DNA from: CAYOHR01 sp964512145
GTDB taxonomy: Bacteria; Bacteroidota; Bacteroidia; Flavobacteriales_G; JALEGO01
Assembly: GCA_964512145.1 (NCBI GenBank)
Contig: CAZEIM010000046.1
Location: forward strand, 1 to 21,053
DNA: 21,053 nucleotides
Direction: 5' to 3'
The notes beneath the pieces were generated by a model. That model ran no database searches, was not told where the DNA came from, and saw only the letters and a list, made by a program, of their open reading frames with translations. Below are positions 1 to 9,600 of the stretch, one piece after another. Within the stretch, counting starts at the first letter, position 1. Each line of letters opens with the position of its first letter. The translations under genes were made by a program, and so were the position numbers.

Positions 1-51
1 ACAGTCAACGGTTTTCAAGACCGCCGCATTCGACCGCTCTGCCATCTCTCC
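1..51 (-). tRNA. tRNA-Ser (anticodon UGA), cut by window edge
   Basis: On the minus strand the first bases read as a typical bacterial serine tRNA: acceptor arm GGAGAGA, then a D-arm with GCAGAGCGGTCGAATGC, then an anticodon arm whose loop is CTTGAAA. The anticodon TGA lies at 15–17 and reads UCN serine codons. The variable arm, T-arm and 3' end lie beyond the left edge. It runs in the same direction as the AtpI-like gene, which ends 35 bases upstream. Confidence 0.93.
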
Positions 52-86
52 GAGGCAAAAGTAAAATTATTTTTTGATTAGAAAAA

Positions 87-455
87 CTACTTTGATTTAT
101 TTTTTAAAAAATGAATGAGAATAATGAAAAAATAAAACATCGACAAGAAATATGAAATAAAAAAATGCTTAAAATAGTACGTGATATTTGTGTTAAATAA
201 CTTATAAATAATAAAAGTAATCATTAAGTACATGAAAAATTTAATGGAAATTAACCCGAGGAGGAAAACCGTTAAATTATCCGAAGAAATTCTTTTGCTT
301 AATATGAATATGATATAAAAGAATGATATAATAATTATTAAATGAGTACTATAAAAATAAAGAATTGAAATAAAATCTTTTGATAACAAAAGAAATATAT
401 GTAAAAAAACCAATAATGGGAACATAAAATGATGTATGTTTTTTTTAAAAAACAT
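87..455 (-). CDS. AtpI-like four-helix membrane protein (ATP synthase accessory, probable)
   Basis: A 122-residue, extremely hydrophobic protein with four likely membrane helices, at about residues 9–27, 39–53, 63–86 and 97–117, and a Lys-rich C-terminus. This size and topology match the AtpI family, which assists assembly of the Fo c-ring. Bacteroidota commonly carry such a poorly conserved protein between atpZ and atpB. It starts 5 bases after the atpZ stop codon, so the two are surely co-transcribed. The identification rests on topology and neighbours rather than on a clear motif. No atpB follows before the tRNA-Ser, so whether the ATP synthase genes come next cannot be seen here. Confidence 0.6.
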   Translation of the reverse strand: MFFKKNIHHFMFPLLVFLHIFLLLSKDFISILYFYSTHLIIIISFFYIIFILSKRISSDNLTVFLLGLISIKFFMYLMITFIIYKLFNTNITYYFKHFFISYFLSMFYFFIILIHFLKNKSK

Positions 456-460
456 GTAAT

Positions 461-682
461 TTATTGGTTCCTCTTAGTTATATCTAAAGATTTTTTAATA
501 AATAATACCATTGATAGTACAACAGAAAGCATTGTACCTATTATAGTGAATAAATTTGATTTTTCTTGTGGGTAAATCTGATCTAATTTTTTACCTCCTA
601 GTATTCCCAAAACAATAATAACTGTCATTTGAAGACCCGCTCCAATAAAAATCAAAAATGGATTTTTATCTTTTTTAGACAA
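461..682 (-). CDS. atpZ: AtpZ/AtpI family protein, two membrane helices
   Basis: A 73-residue protein with two membrane helices, about residues 8–27 and 43–62. The first contains the pattern GAGLQMTVIIVLGILGGKKLD, in which the Gly-rich helix followed by Gly-Lys-Lys-Leu-Asp is typical of the AtpZ family (Fo F1 ATPase accessory protein encoded next to the atp operon). AtpZ and AtpI are thought to act in ATP synthase assembly or magnesium/calcium handling in the inner membrane. The gene starts 3 bases after the bactofilin stop and ends 5 bases before the AtpI-like gene. The order bactofilin–AtpZ–AtpI-like is a standard Bacteroidota arrangement. Confidence 0.8.
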   Translation of the reverse strand: MSKKDKNPFLIFIGAGLQMTVIIVLGILGGKKLDQIYPQEKSNLFTIIGTMLSVVLSMVLFIKKSLDITKRNQ

Positions 683-685
683 TTA

Positions 686-1126
686 CTAGGCTAATAAGTC
701 TTGAGTAGCATTATGTTTTTGCTTAATATCCTTATTTTTAATGTCTTTAACAAGGTTATTAGATAAAAAAGTGCCGTTTATTTTTGCTCCTTGATCTACC
801 TCTACTTTGCCATAGTATACATCTCCTTCAATAAAGGAGGTACTTTTTAAAGTCATCAAATCGTGAACAACTAATTTACCTTTAACTTCACCTGAAATCA
901 GGGCTATATTACACTCAATTTCACCTTCAATTTTACCAGACTCCCCTAATACTAATTTACCTTTCGTAGTAATATTACCTATTAAAACTCCATCAATTCT
1001 TACATTTCCTTCAATAGTAATGTGACCGTTTACCACAGTTCCATTGGCAATAACATTGTGAGAATTTACTTCTACTTCTTGAGACTTACTTTTTTTAGTT
1101 GTTTGAACAGAATTATTAAACATCAC
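686..1126 (-). CDS. Bactofilin (polymer-forming cytoskeletal protein)
   Basis: A 146-residue protein with a disordered, Ser/Lys-rich N-terminus (about 1–24), a central right-handed beta-helix (about 25–115), and a charged tail. The helix shows the bactofilin rhythm of Gly every five to six residues with alternating hydrophobics, for example VNGHITIEGNVRIDG and KLVLGESGKIEGEI. Bactofilins polymerise without nucleotide into filaments that localise envelope and cell-shape machinery. It lies 46 bases downstream of the SprE/PorW gene and 3 bases upstream of atpZ, so it probably sits in a T9SS/ATPase-linked operon. Two adjacent ATG codons (1126 and 1123) could start it; the choice changes one residue. 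Confidence 0.9.
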   Translation of the reverse strand: MMFNNSVQTTKKSKSQEVEVNSHNVIANGTVVNGHITIEGNVRIDGVLIGNITTKGKLVLGESGKIEGEIECNIALISGEVKGKLVVHDLMTLKSTSFIEGDVYYGKVEVDQGAKINGTFLSNNLVKDIKNKDIKQKHNATQDLLA

Positions 1127-1172
1127 TATAAAATTTTGTTGAATATCGAAAAAATATTCAATTTATGCAAAT

Positions 1173-3680
1173 TTAATTTAAATAATTCGCTTTAAAAAAT
1201 AAAAAATACTGAGATAAACTATTCTCTTTAAATGCTATAGAAAAATTAAAAGGAGAAATTGTTGCTACATTATTTGAATGCAATGAATATGGAATAAGTT
1301 TTTTATTGGTGAGCAATGTTTTGTAATAATTAATACCTTCTGATGCATTACCCATAGATTTAACTATAAAAAGCTGGTATTTATTGGCAAATAACATATC
1401 TGTTACCTGATATTTTTTGTCAGGAAAAAATTTGGAATTAAAATCGGATATTGAATTTTTTATTTGACTACTATTTTTTAAACTATCTAAGGGAATAAGA
1501 ATAATAATTTGATGTTCTGCGTAAACATCGTACGTAAAATCATTATTTTCATTTATAACATTTGCCATTGATACGTTTTGTAAAACAGATAATATGCGAG
1601 TTGCTTCTTTTGACTCTTCTGAGTTTTTATACTTCGATTCAACATTTTTTAATGCTTTTGAAAACTCATCAATACCATATAGTTTACCAATACATAAGGC
1701 TTCTAATAACTCGAACTTAGGTTTTATAATATTAACAGGAAATAAAGAATCAACGGATTTTATATTTTCTCTAGCTCCAAAATAATCTTTGGATAAATAT
1801 AGCTGATAGGTATTTTCGTAATAAGGAAATATTTTTTCAGCGGCTTTTTGTTTTTCAATAAAATAATTAGGATTTTTTATTACTTGAGCGTATTCGCTAT
1901 CGGGATATTTTGACAGAATTTTGTTTTTATATTTATTGGCTAATTCGGATTGATTTTGCTTGTTATAAATTGTGTACAAAAAATATAATGAACTTGGATC
2001 GTATTTTGAGGTATCATATTCATCTACAACCACAATAAAATGATCTACAGACAAATCATATTCCTGCAGTTGCTCCATATAAACAATTCCTAAATCGTAA
2101 TGTGCATTTAATTTTTTTTGATGCGAAGCAGCTAATTTTTCTTCACTTAGAGGAAGTGCCGATAAATAAGACTGAATAGTGTTTTCCTTTAACTCTTCGT
2201 CCGATAAATTTATTGACTCTACCAAATCTTCATTGCCAAATGAACCAATCATTTTATTTTTCCTTCTCCAATTATCTTCTAATGTGCGCTTACCCCATAT
2301 TTTTGAAAACTCTTTATATCCAAAATTTCTAGTATTTTCATTGGTGAAATACCAATCGGAATTAGCCGACATAGAAACATTTTCAGAAGCTGTAGGAGTT
2401 GATTCAGGAGTTACTTGATTTTTTTTACTCTCTATTATTTCTTCAATAAATTTTAATCGTTCATCCTCGCTTAATCTAGCTATTCGTTGAACACTATCTT
2501 CAAATTGAATAATTTTTAAATTATTAGCCAACCTAGTTAAACTATTTCTTTTAGCTAAAATGGATTCATAAAGTTCATCATTTTTAGGGATCACCTGTAT
2601 GGCTTTGTCGTAATATTTTTGTGCATTTAAAAAATCTTTATCATCATAATATACATGAGCAAACTTTAAGTATACCTTTTTTTTCGTTTTATTATCTTCT
2701 GCTTCTTCTTCGGCTAATTTCAAATAATTTAATGATGCGGGCTGATTGGCTTTTCGCAACTCTAATTCGCACAAGGCTAAGTATATTATGCTCTTAGAGT
2801 TTCCAGACGGACTTTTCACTAAAAGCTTTTTTAACTCCTCTTCAATTTCGGCAAGATTTTTTGTAGATAATGATACAAAAGCCTTTTTGGTTTTGGCTTG
2901 AAAAGCAATTTCGAATGGAGGTTTTAACTCTAATACTTTGTCGTAAAATTCTACCGCAAAATTATCATTACCCATTTCTTCATACAATTGAGCTATAATA
3001 AAGTTATACCGAATTTTTTCTTTTTTAATTTTAGTATTCTCTAAAGCTTCTTTTAATTCAGTAATTGCTAAAGAAAAGTTTTTTTCTCGAATATAATATT
3101 CAGCGAATAATGCATGATAATTTGCTTTAACTTGAGTAGGGAGTTTTTTTTCTTCGCCCATTTTTCGCAACAACTGATTTGCTTCATCTTTTTGATTCAA
3201 TTCTAGATATGTTTTAACAATGCCAAGATCTGACATATAAGCAATTTCCTCTTTTTTATATGCTTTAGAGATGTACGTAAAAACTTCTATTGATTTAGAA
3301 AATTCCCTCTTAAATAAATGTGCATTAGCCATCAAATAATAACATTCATCAATATATTTATTTCTCTCCTTTTTTTTAATATACATGGAATGTCTATTGA
3401 TTCCTTTTGTTGCTTTTTCGATAGCTATATTCATCTCAGGAATAATTTCTTTCGAAATTTCTTCATCTGGGAATATATATACGGGCAAAATTTTATCGTA
3501 ATCTTCATAATACGCTTGTTTTAATTTGTATTCCCCTTCTTTAAAGCTTTCTTTTCCATTAAAAAGTACATTATACTTAGTATTTAAACTGTGATAAAAA
3601 CGATTAGGGGCTTTATTTACTTTCGTTGAACAAGCAAAATAGAGAATAGTGTATAATATAAATATGAATACTTTTTTCAT
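1173..3680 (-). CDS. sprE: SprE/PorW-family TPR lipoprotein of the type IX secretion system
   Basis: An 835-residue protein with an N-terminal lipoprotein signal ending in YFAC, so the lipidated Cys is residue 17. It is followed at about 27–49 by the family signature RFYHSLNTKYNVLFNG and KEG. The rest is alpha-helical TPR repeats, clear at about 110–390 and 520–720, with a low-complexity Ser/Thr-rich linker near 410–440. SprE (Flavobacterium) and PorW (Porphyromonas) are outer-membrane-associated lipoproteins needed for T9SS secretion and gliding. The length is close to the flavobacterial SprE. It leads a cluster with bactofilin, atpZ and the AtpI-like gene. The start is fixed by the signal peptide. 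Confidence 0.9.
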   Translation of the reverse strand: MKKVFIFILYTILYFACSTKVNKAPNRFYHSLNTKYNVLFNGKESFKEGEYKLKQAYYEDYDKILPVYIFPDEEISKEIIPEMNIAIEKATKGINRHSMYIKKKERNKYIDECYYLMANAHLFKREFSKSIEVFTYISKAYKKEEIAYMSDLGIVKTYLELNQKDEANQLLRKMGEEKKLPTQVKANYHALFAEYYIREKNFSLAITELKEALENTKIKKEKIRYNFIIAQLYEEMGNDNFAVEFYDKVLELKPPFEIAFQAKTKKAFVSLSTKNLAEIEEELKKLLVKSPSGNSKSIIYLALCELELRKANQPASLNYLKLAEEEAEDNKTKKKVYLKFAHVYYDDKDFLNAQKYYDKAIQVIPKNDELYESILAKRNSLTRLANNLKIIQFEDSVQRIARLSEDERLKFIEEIIESKKNQVTPESTPTASENVSMSANSDWYFTNENTRNFGYKEFSKIWGKRTLEDNWRRKNKMIGSFGNEDLVESINLSDEELKENTIQSYLSALPLSEEKLAASHQKKLNAHYDLGIVYMEQLQEYDLSVDHFIVVVDEYDTSKYDPSSLYFLYTIYNKQNQSELANKYKNKILSKYPDSEYAQVIKNPNYFIEKQKAAEKIFPYYENTYQLYLSKDYFGARENIKSVDSLFPVNIIKPKFELLEALCIGKLYGIDEFSKALKNVESKYKNSEESKEATRILSVLQNVSMANVINENNDFTYDVYAEHQIIILIPLDSLKNSSQIKNSISDFNSKFFPDKKYQVTDMLFANKYQLFIVKSMGNASEGINYYKTLLTNKKLIPYSLHSNNVATISPFNFSIAFKENSLSQYFLFFKANYLN

Positions 3681-3747
3681 GGCATTTGGTACATTAAACG
3701 TATAAAGCTTTGGTCTTATTGCTATATACTTTAATGTTATTCTTTGC

Positions 3748-3755
3748 CAAAAATA
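3748..3755 (-). promoter_or_regulatory. Candidate -7 box for sprE/porW
   Basis: On the minus strand the bases read TATTTTTG, which fits the Bacteroidota -7 consensus TAnnTTTG. The start codon of the SprE/PorW gene lies 67 bases further on. No clear TTTG -33 element is seen upstream, so the call is tentative. Confidence 0.35.
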
Positions 3756-3797
3756 AAATTTTTTACATAGTAGTTAAAAAAATATATAACAATCACA

Positions 3798-3805
3798 TAT
3801 ATTTG
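3798..3805 (+). promoter_or_regulatory. Candidate -7 box for the RRM gene
   Basis: TATATTTG fits the Bacteroidota -7 consensus TAnnTTTG. A transcript starting about 6–7 bases downstream would leave roughly 32 bases before the ATG at 3844. The box is back to back with the minus-strand candidate at 3748–3755. It argues against the in-frame GTG at 3805, whose first base is the last base of this box. Confidence 0.45.
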
Positions 3806-3843
3806 TGCAAGAATCCAATGTATTGGATGCAATAATTAATTTT

Positions 3844-4095
3844 ATGAACATTTTTATCGCTAGATTAAATTACTCTACAAGTCCTAAGGATTTAAAGAAC
3901 TTATTTGAACAATTTGGGCCGGTTGTTTCATCCAGAATTATTAAAGACAAAGAAACCGGAAAAAGTAAAGGTTATGGCTTTGTTGAAATGGAGAATGCGC
4001 AAGATGGTTTACAAGCCATTGAACGCTTAAATGAGCAGGAATTTATGGGCAGAAACATTATTGTAAAACCTGCCAACGAAAAATCAAACGATTAA
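3844..4095 (+). CDS. Small RRM-type RNA-binding protein
   Basis: An 83-residue protein made of a single RNA recognition motif. RNP2 is IFIARL (residues 3–8) and RNP1 is KGYGFVEM (residues about 43–50), with the expected aromatic residues at the RNA-contact positions; the C-terminal tail is short and polar. Such one-domain RRM proteins are abundant in Bacteroidota, where they bind A/U-rich RNA and act in post-transcriptional or cold-related control. The reading frame is open back to a GTG at 3805, but the ATG at 3844 is chosen because the domain begins there and the likely promoter overlaps the GTG. It is the only plus-strand gene in the window. Its stop codon overlaps the stop of the convergent PorE-like gene. 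Confidence 0.92.
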   Translation: MNIFIARLNYSTSPKDLKNLFEQFGPVVSSRIIKDKETGKSKGYGFVEMENAQDGLQAIERLNEQEFMGRNIIVKPANEKSND

Positions 4096-5633
4096 TTTTC
4101 TTCCTGTAAATAAATATCTTTAATTATTTCGGGTACAAAGGAAGACTTATCGAAAATTTCTATGGTTTCTTCTATAGTTTTATAACCTGGAGATTCGAGA
4201 TATACATTATATTTCCCTGGAGGTAATATCATAATGTATTTATAGGTTCTAAAATTTGGCTGATACGTGCCGTATAGTTCGCCATTTTTGTTTTCTGTAA
4301 CATCTATAATAATTTCAGAAATAGGCTCCTCATTAGGTGTGATAATTTTTCCTTTTACAACCGTATAATTTGTTTCTATATCATTAAAATTAATTCTGTA
4401 AATATCATAGTCACCCTTGGAATCGTTTCGTAAAGCAGAGATATATCCATATTTACCTGATTTAGATAATCTAAAATTCATATCATCAAAAACTGTATTT
4501 ACGGGATATCCAATGTTTTTTGAAGGATGAAATGATTGTGTAGTATCATTATATGTAGATGCAAATATATCGTACCCTCCCATACTGGTATGGCCTTTAG
4601 AGCTGAAATAAAGTGTTTTACCGTCTAAAGAAATATTAGGAAAATCTTCATCATATTTTGTATTAATATTTGATCCTGCGTTTAATGGTGGTCCCCATTT
4701 ACCATTGGGAAGTTTTTTGGAGATATAAATATCTGTTCCTCCATAGCCCCCATTTCGGTCGCTGGCAAAATAAATCATGTCTCCTTCGTTATTTATAGAA
4801 GCGGCAATTTCATGTGCGTCTGAATTAATAATAGCATCTAATTTTTCAACCTGTGTGAAATTATTTTTATGCGAGATATACAAATCACCTTTGTTTTTAT
4901 GCTCAATATATGTTAACATATAATCTCCTTTGGGCGATAAACCTACTACCTCTTTAATATCGGAATGAATGGTTATAGGTAGCAACTCTGAGCTTTTAAA
5001 TTCTCCAGATTGTACTCTAGAAATAAATACGTTTGCTTTATTTTGATCTAAAACCTCTTTGGAATTTTCGTACACAGGTTTTTTAGAGTTATATACCAAA
5101 AATGATTCATCTATGGGAATAAAAGGATAATATTCTTGATAAATACTATTCACTTGATTCCCTAAATTTTCAAACGAAACGGATAGGGGGAATTTCATGA
5201 GTTCCTTAGCATTATAACAATACTCTATTTCTTTTTCAATTTCTGTAGATGTTACGGATATACTACCTCCCAACTTAAGATACAACGAGTATTGTTCAAT
5301 AGCTTTATCAAACTCATAATTATAATGAAATGCCCTGGCTAATAAATAATGTGAATTATTTTTTAAGTGACCATTTAATTGAATGACTTTTAAAAAATAA
5401 TCAATCGCTTTTGCTTTGTTAATATTGGTGTTTAAATAACAAACCCCTACCCTATATAAATATTTTTCATTTAAGGTATCGTCTTCTAATAAGGACAAAT
5501 ATTCAGTTAATGCCAGCTCAAAAAGGCCATTATTTAAATACTCAAATGCTGTGTTTGGGTTCGATTTTTGAGCCAATACAAATAGATGGGTGCAAAGCAC
5601 AAAAAAAACCGTTACATAAAATTTATTTTTCAT
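4092..5633 (-). CDS. PorE-like TPR/PD40 beta-propeller protein without OmpA domain
   Basis: A secreted protein of about 513 residues. The signal peptide MKNKFYV…FVLAQ ends near residue 22, followed by two to three TPR-like helical repeats (about 25–135). A six-bladed PD40/WD40-like propeller follows (about 155–425) with blades such as YFASDRNGGYGGTDIY and LYFSSKGHTSMGGYDIF. A small carboxypeptidase-regulatory-like fold (about 430–495) comes last. This is the domain order of PorE, a T9SS component that anchors the machinery to peptidoglycan, but the C-terminal OmpA-like domain is absent; the gene ends cleanly. An alternative ATG at 5642 overlaps the meaB stop (ATGAATAG); 5633 gives the more typical signal peptide. 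It is the last gene of the PKD–meaB operon. Confidence 0.8.
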   Translation of the reverse strand: MKNKFYVTVFFVLCTHLFVLAQKSNPNTAFEYLNNGLFELALTEYLSLLEDDTLNEKYLYRVGVCYLNTNINKAKAIDYFLKVIQLNGHLKNNSHYLLARAFHYNYEFDKAIEQYSLYLKLGGSISVTSTEIEKEIEYCYNAKELMKFPLSVSFENLGNQVNSIYQEYYPFIPIDESFLVYNSKKPVYENSKEVLDQNKANVFISRVQSGEFKSSELLPITIHSDIKEVVGLSPKGDYMLTYIEHKNKGDLYISHKNNFTQVEKLDAIINSDAHEIAASINNEGDMIYFASDRNGGYGGTDIYISKKLPNGKWGPPLNAGSNINTKYDEDFPNISLDGKTLYFSSKGHTSMGGYDIFASTYNDTTQSFHPSKNIGYPVNTVFDDMNFRLSKSGKYGYISALRNDSKGDYDIYRINFNDIETNYTVVKGKIITPNEEPISEIIIDVTENKNGELYGTYQPNFRTYKYIMILPPGKYNVYLESPGYKTIEETIEIFDKSSFVPEIIKDIYLQEEN

Positions 5634-5634
5634 T

Positions 5635-6624
5635 CTATTCATGTTTAGAATTATAAAAGGTATGTTTAATATCATCTAAAATTTTTCTGGAAATATTTTC
5701 AATTAAATCGTTAAAGTCAGTTAACTGCATGTTTTTTATATTATTAAACTCTTTTGAGCTATGCAAATGTTCCATCCATTGAGTTTGAATCGTATTTTTC
5801 AATACTTGTTTCTTTTGTTTCAGCCTAAAATCTGATAAAATATTATTTTGTTTAGTGGATGAATAAAATTGAATTAATGCATCAAAAATTTCAGCTATGC
5901 CTTTGTTTTGTATAGATGAGCAAGAAAAAAACTGAGTGGGTATTAAGGTTTGTTTATTATGAGTTAAAGAAAATGAATATTTTAGTTGAGCTAACGTATT
6001 TTTAACTTCAATAGAATTATTTTCATCTTTATTTACAATAATAAAATCTGTAATTTCCAATATTCCCTTCTTAATACCTTGAAGTTCATCACCTGTTCCA
6101 CTTAGAGTGATAAGCAATACAAAATCAGTTAAACTTCGTACAAACGTTTCTGATTGTCCTACACCTACAGTTTCTATAAAAATAACATCATATCCGGCTG
6201 CTTCAAACAACAAAATCGTATTATATGCCGAGGAAACAACACCTCCTAAATTACCAGAAGTGGGCGTGGGACGAATAAAAACTTTATCGTTAGAGACTAA
6301 ATCAACCATTCTGGTTTTATCTCCTAATATACTGCCTGCGGTAAACTCACTGGTTGGATCTATGGCTAAAACTGCAATTTTTACATCTTGTGTTAACCAA
6401 TGTTTTGCTAAGGCATTAATAAATGTGCTTTTACCGGCTCCGGGTAAGCCGGTAACTCCAATTTTTATTGCTTTACCTTCGTAAGCCAAGCATTTTTTTA
6501 ATATATTAATTGCTAATTCTTTTTTAGAAGTTTGCTTACTTTCTACATAGGTTAATAATTGAGCTAACACACTTCTGTCGCCCGAAATAAGTTGCTTAAA
6601 TATTTCTTCAACAGAATCTGTCAC
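5635..6624 (-). CDS. meaB: MeaB/ArgK-family G3E GTPase (methylmalonyl-CoA mutase chaperone)
   Basis: A 329-residue cytoplasmic GTPase. The Walker A motif GLPGAGKST is at residues 59–67. The family-specific stretch AIDPTSEFTAGSILGDKTRM follows at about 87–106, then ETVGVGQSE (switch region) and a base-recognition motif NKDE in place of the commoner NKAD. MeaB loads and protects the adenosylcobalamin cofactor of methylmalonyl-CoA mutase, using GTP hydrolysis to gate cofactor transfer. The gene starts 6 bases after the PKD-protein stop and its TAG stop overlaps a possible start of the PorE-like gene. Its lodging between two surface-protein genes says nothing obvious about function. The mutase genes are not in the window. 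Confidence 0.93.
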   Translation of the reverse strand: MTDSVEEIFKQLISGDRSVLAQLLTYVESKQTSKKELAINILKKCLAYEGKAIKIGVTGLPGAGKSTFINALAKHWLTQDVKIAVLAIDPTSEFTAGSILGDKTRMVDLVSNDKVFIRPTPTSGNLGGVVSSAYNTILLFEAAGYDVIFIETVGVGQSETFVRSLTDFVLLITLSGTGDELQGIKKGILEITDFIIVNKDENNSIEVKNTLAQLKYSFSLTHNKQTLIPTQFFSCSSIQNKGIAEIFDALIQFYSSTKQNNILSDFRLKQKKQVLKNTIQTQWMEHLHSSKEFNNIKNMQLTDFNDLIENISRKILDDIKHTFYNSKHE

Positions 6625-6630
6625 AAAAAA

Positions 6631-9600
6631 TTACCTTATTACAGTTATATATCCGGTTCTATCTAAGGTATTACCATTTCCTTCTACCGTGTTTAATATA
6701 TAATAATATGTGCCTTCTGTAACGTCATTTCCTGAAAAATCCTTTCCATACCATTCTAAGGTTTTACCTGAACCAAAGTATAAAAGTTGGCCCCAACGAT
6801 TGTAAATTCTTAATTCGTGTAATTGAGCATCATTATTAAAAATAATAAAAACATCGTTATAACCGTCTCCATTAGGCGAAAATACATTGCCTATTTTGTT
6901 TGAATTATCAATAATTGTTACATATATACTGTCTATGCCTCTACATCCTTGGTCATCTGTGCCTTCTACAATAATATTAAAAACACTTCCTGTTTTAAAC
7001 TTATGAATTAAAACAGCAGCAACTGAATCAAATTGAACTCCATCGCCAAAGTTCCAATACCAAGAAACAATATTTTGTGGAGATGTAGCGGTAAATTGAA
7101 CGGGAAGATTTGTAGTTGTTGAAGATAAATTTGATGATAGGTTTACAGAGATTGTCCCGTCTTTAGTAGCATAAATAGAATCTAAAACAAGTGTAACGGT
7201 ACAATTATTTTGATCTACCATGGTTATGCTGGGCACAAAATATCCTGTATCTGAATATACGTATATAATATTTTGCTGATTTGAAGTATTTCCATCTCCA
7301 AAATCCCAGGTATAATTAATATTTGTACCACTATTAGGTGTAATCGTAAAATTAAAGGTTTGTCCGCACGCTAATGTATCTTTTGTTACCAACGCATTCC
7401 CATTTACTCCATCAACAAAAATGGTATCTTCTTTTATAAGAGTATCTCTGCACCCGTAAATATCGGTAACAATTAATCTAACATCATATAAACCGGGGAT
7501 ATTATAAGTATGACTGGCTAAAGAATCTATTCCAAAAAAACCATCACCAAAAGACCAATCTCTGGCGGCAATAAATTGTTGCGATAAATCGGTAAAGTTA
7601 ACATTTAAAGGAGGGCAATCAATATAGTCGTTATCTAATGTAAACTGTGCTTTAGGTTGAGATATGGTTATAAACTTAGATAATTGCTCCGTGCAACCGT
7701 TGGAATCAACAACTACTAAATTTACAGCATATGAATTTATACCAACAGTATTGGGAAAAAAGTGTATAGGATTAAAAGTAGAGTCGAGAGTTGATCCGTC
7801 TCCAAAATTCCATATATATATTGGATCGGCACCGGTAGATAAATTTTCAAAAGCAACTGAATTATAAGCACAACTAAACAAGGGTGCATTAAAATTTACT
7901 ATGGGTTGTGTTATAGTAACAGCATTGTTAACCAGTAGTGTATTGGTACAATTATTTAAATCGGTAACACTTAATGAAACATTAAACTGACCATTGGTAT
8001 TATACGTATGAGCTCCATTTTGAACCGTATCATTTACTGTGCCATCGCCATAGTTCCAAACCCATGTTTGTAAAGGAACTACAGAAGTTGAAGTATCGGT
8101 AAATGATGTGTTTAAGGGTAAACAACCAACCGTGGGAGAAGTAATAAAACCAACCGTGGGCAATGGCTTAATATCAATTAAATCATTTTTTTGTATGGAT
8201 TTTGTACATCCTACATTATCCGAAACAATTAAGGTTACATCATACAAACCTGGAACCCCTAAAAAGTTATACGATGTATTATTTGTAAAAGCCACTCCCC
8301 CATCTTCGAATTGCCAATTCCAAGAAACAACAGGATAAACCCCTGTAGATGCATCGTTAAATTGGATAGAATTAGGAGTACACGTTGCCGTAGTATCTTG
8401 AGAAAACTGAGCCGTTAAATCGGATAGATAAATGGTTTGACTAATAGAATCGATACAGTTGTACGTAAAATTTTCTGTAATAAGCCAAACCGTATAAGTA
8501 CCCGGATTTAAATACGTAAAAGTTAAGTCTCCGGGAGGAGCAAAAATATCAACCACCCCGCCTGGAAATCCGAGTTTCCACGTCCATTTTTCTGCGCCCA
8601 ACGATTGATCAGAAAATGTTATCTCCCAAGGTTGAAAGCAATCTACAATAGAATCGATGGTAAAAATAGGCTTGGAAGGTTTTACATAAATAGCATTATT
8701 AAATACTTGTGTAGCAGAACATCCATGAAAACTTGCCGTTAAGGTAACATCAAAAAAACCTGTATCAATAGTATATACATTGGTGGGATTTTGCAGGCCT
8801 GAAGTATTGCCATCTCCAAAATCCCAAAACCAAGCATCGGAATAAGCACTAGACAAATCTATAAAACTAGCATTAAACGGATGACATTCAACAGAACTTA
8901 CCGGATTCATATTTACAACCGGAGGAATTCCAACCTCTATGAGTTGATAGGTTGTATCAATACAACCTGTGGTAGTTTGCACAATCATTTCTACCAAAAA
9001 ACTACCCGTATCGGTATAGGTAAAAGTAGGATTTTGTATAGTGGATGTACTTCCTAAAAAATCAAAATTCCAGCTCCATTGTGAAAGTGGATCTAATGAA
9101 GTCGTTAAATCTGTAAAAGAAACATTTAAATCCTTACATCCATTAACCACATTGGAAGTTACTTGTGCTTGTATGGGAGCAATTTGTATGAAATTAGATG
9201 CAGTGAATGTATTTTCACAACCATTAGCATCGGTTCCGGTTAAGCTCACCGAGTAATTTCCATAATTTAAGTAGGTATTGGAGGGATTTTGTATGTTAGA
9301 AGTATTTCCATCTCCAAAATTCCAATCGAAACTTACTAAAGATGGACTTGTGTTTGTAAAATTAGCAGTAAATGGCACATAACAAGAAGCATCATCATCT
9401 ACCGTAAAAGAAACAGTAGGTAATGGATTTACTGTAATGTAATTGGTTAAAACAAGATCATCTGTACACCCTAAGGAACTTACTGCATTTAGTGTTACGG
9501 TGTAAGTACCCGCAACCGTATAAGTATGTGTAGGGTTTTGCAAGGTAGAAGAGTTTCCATCGCCAAAGTTCCATAACCATGAAACCGGAGAAGGAAATGA

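Noticed and set aside
3805..3843. N-terminal extension of the RRM protein from a GTG at 3805
   Set aside because: The GTG overlaps the TATATTTG promoter-like box and the RRM domain begins at the ATG at 3844; the 13 extra residues resemble nothing in the family.
7664..9256. Long plus-strand reading frames opposite the PKD protein
   Set aside because: They are mirror frames of a repetitive gene with Thr/Ser/Asn-rich codons, without domains or start context.
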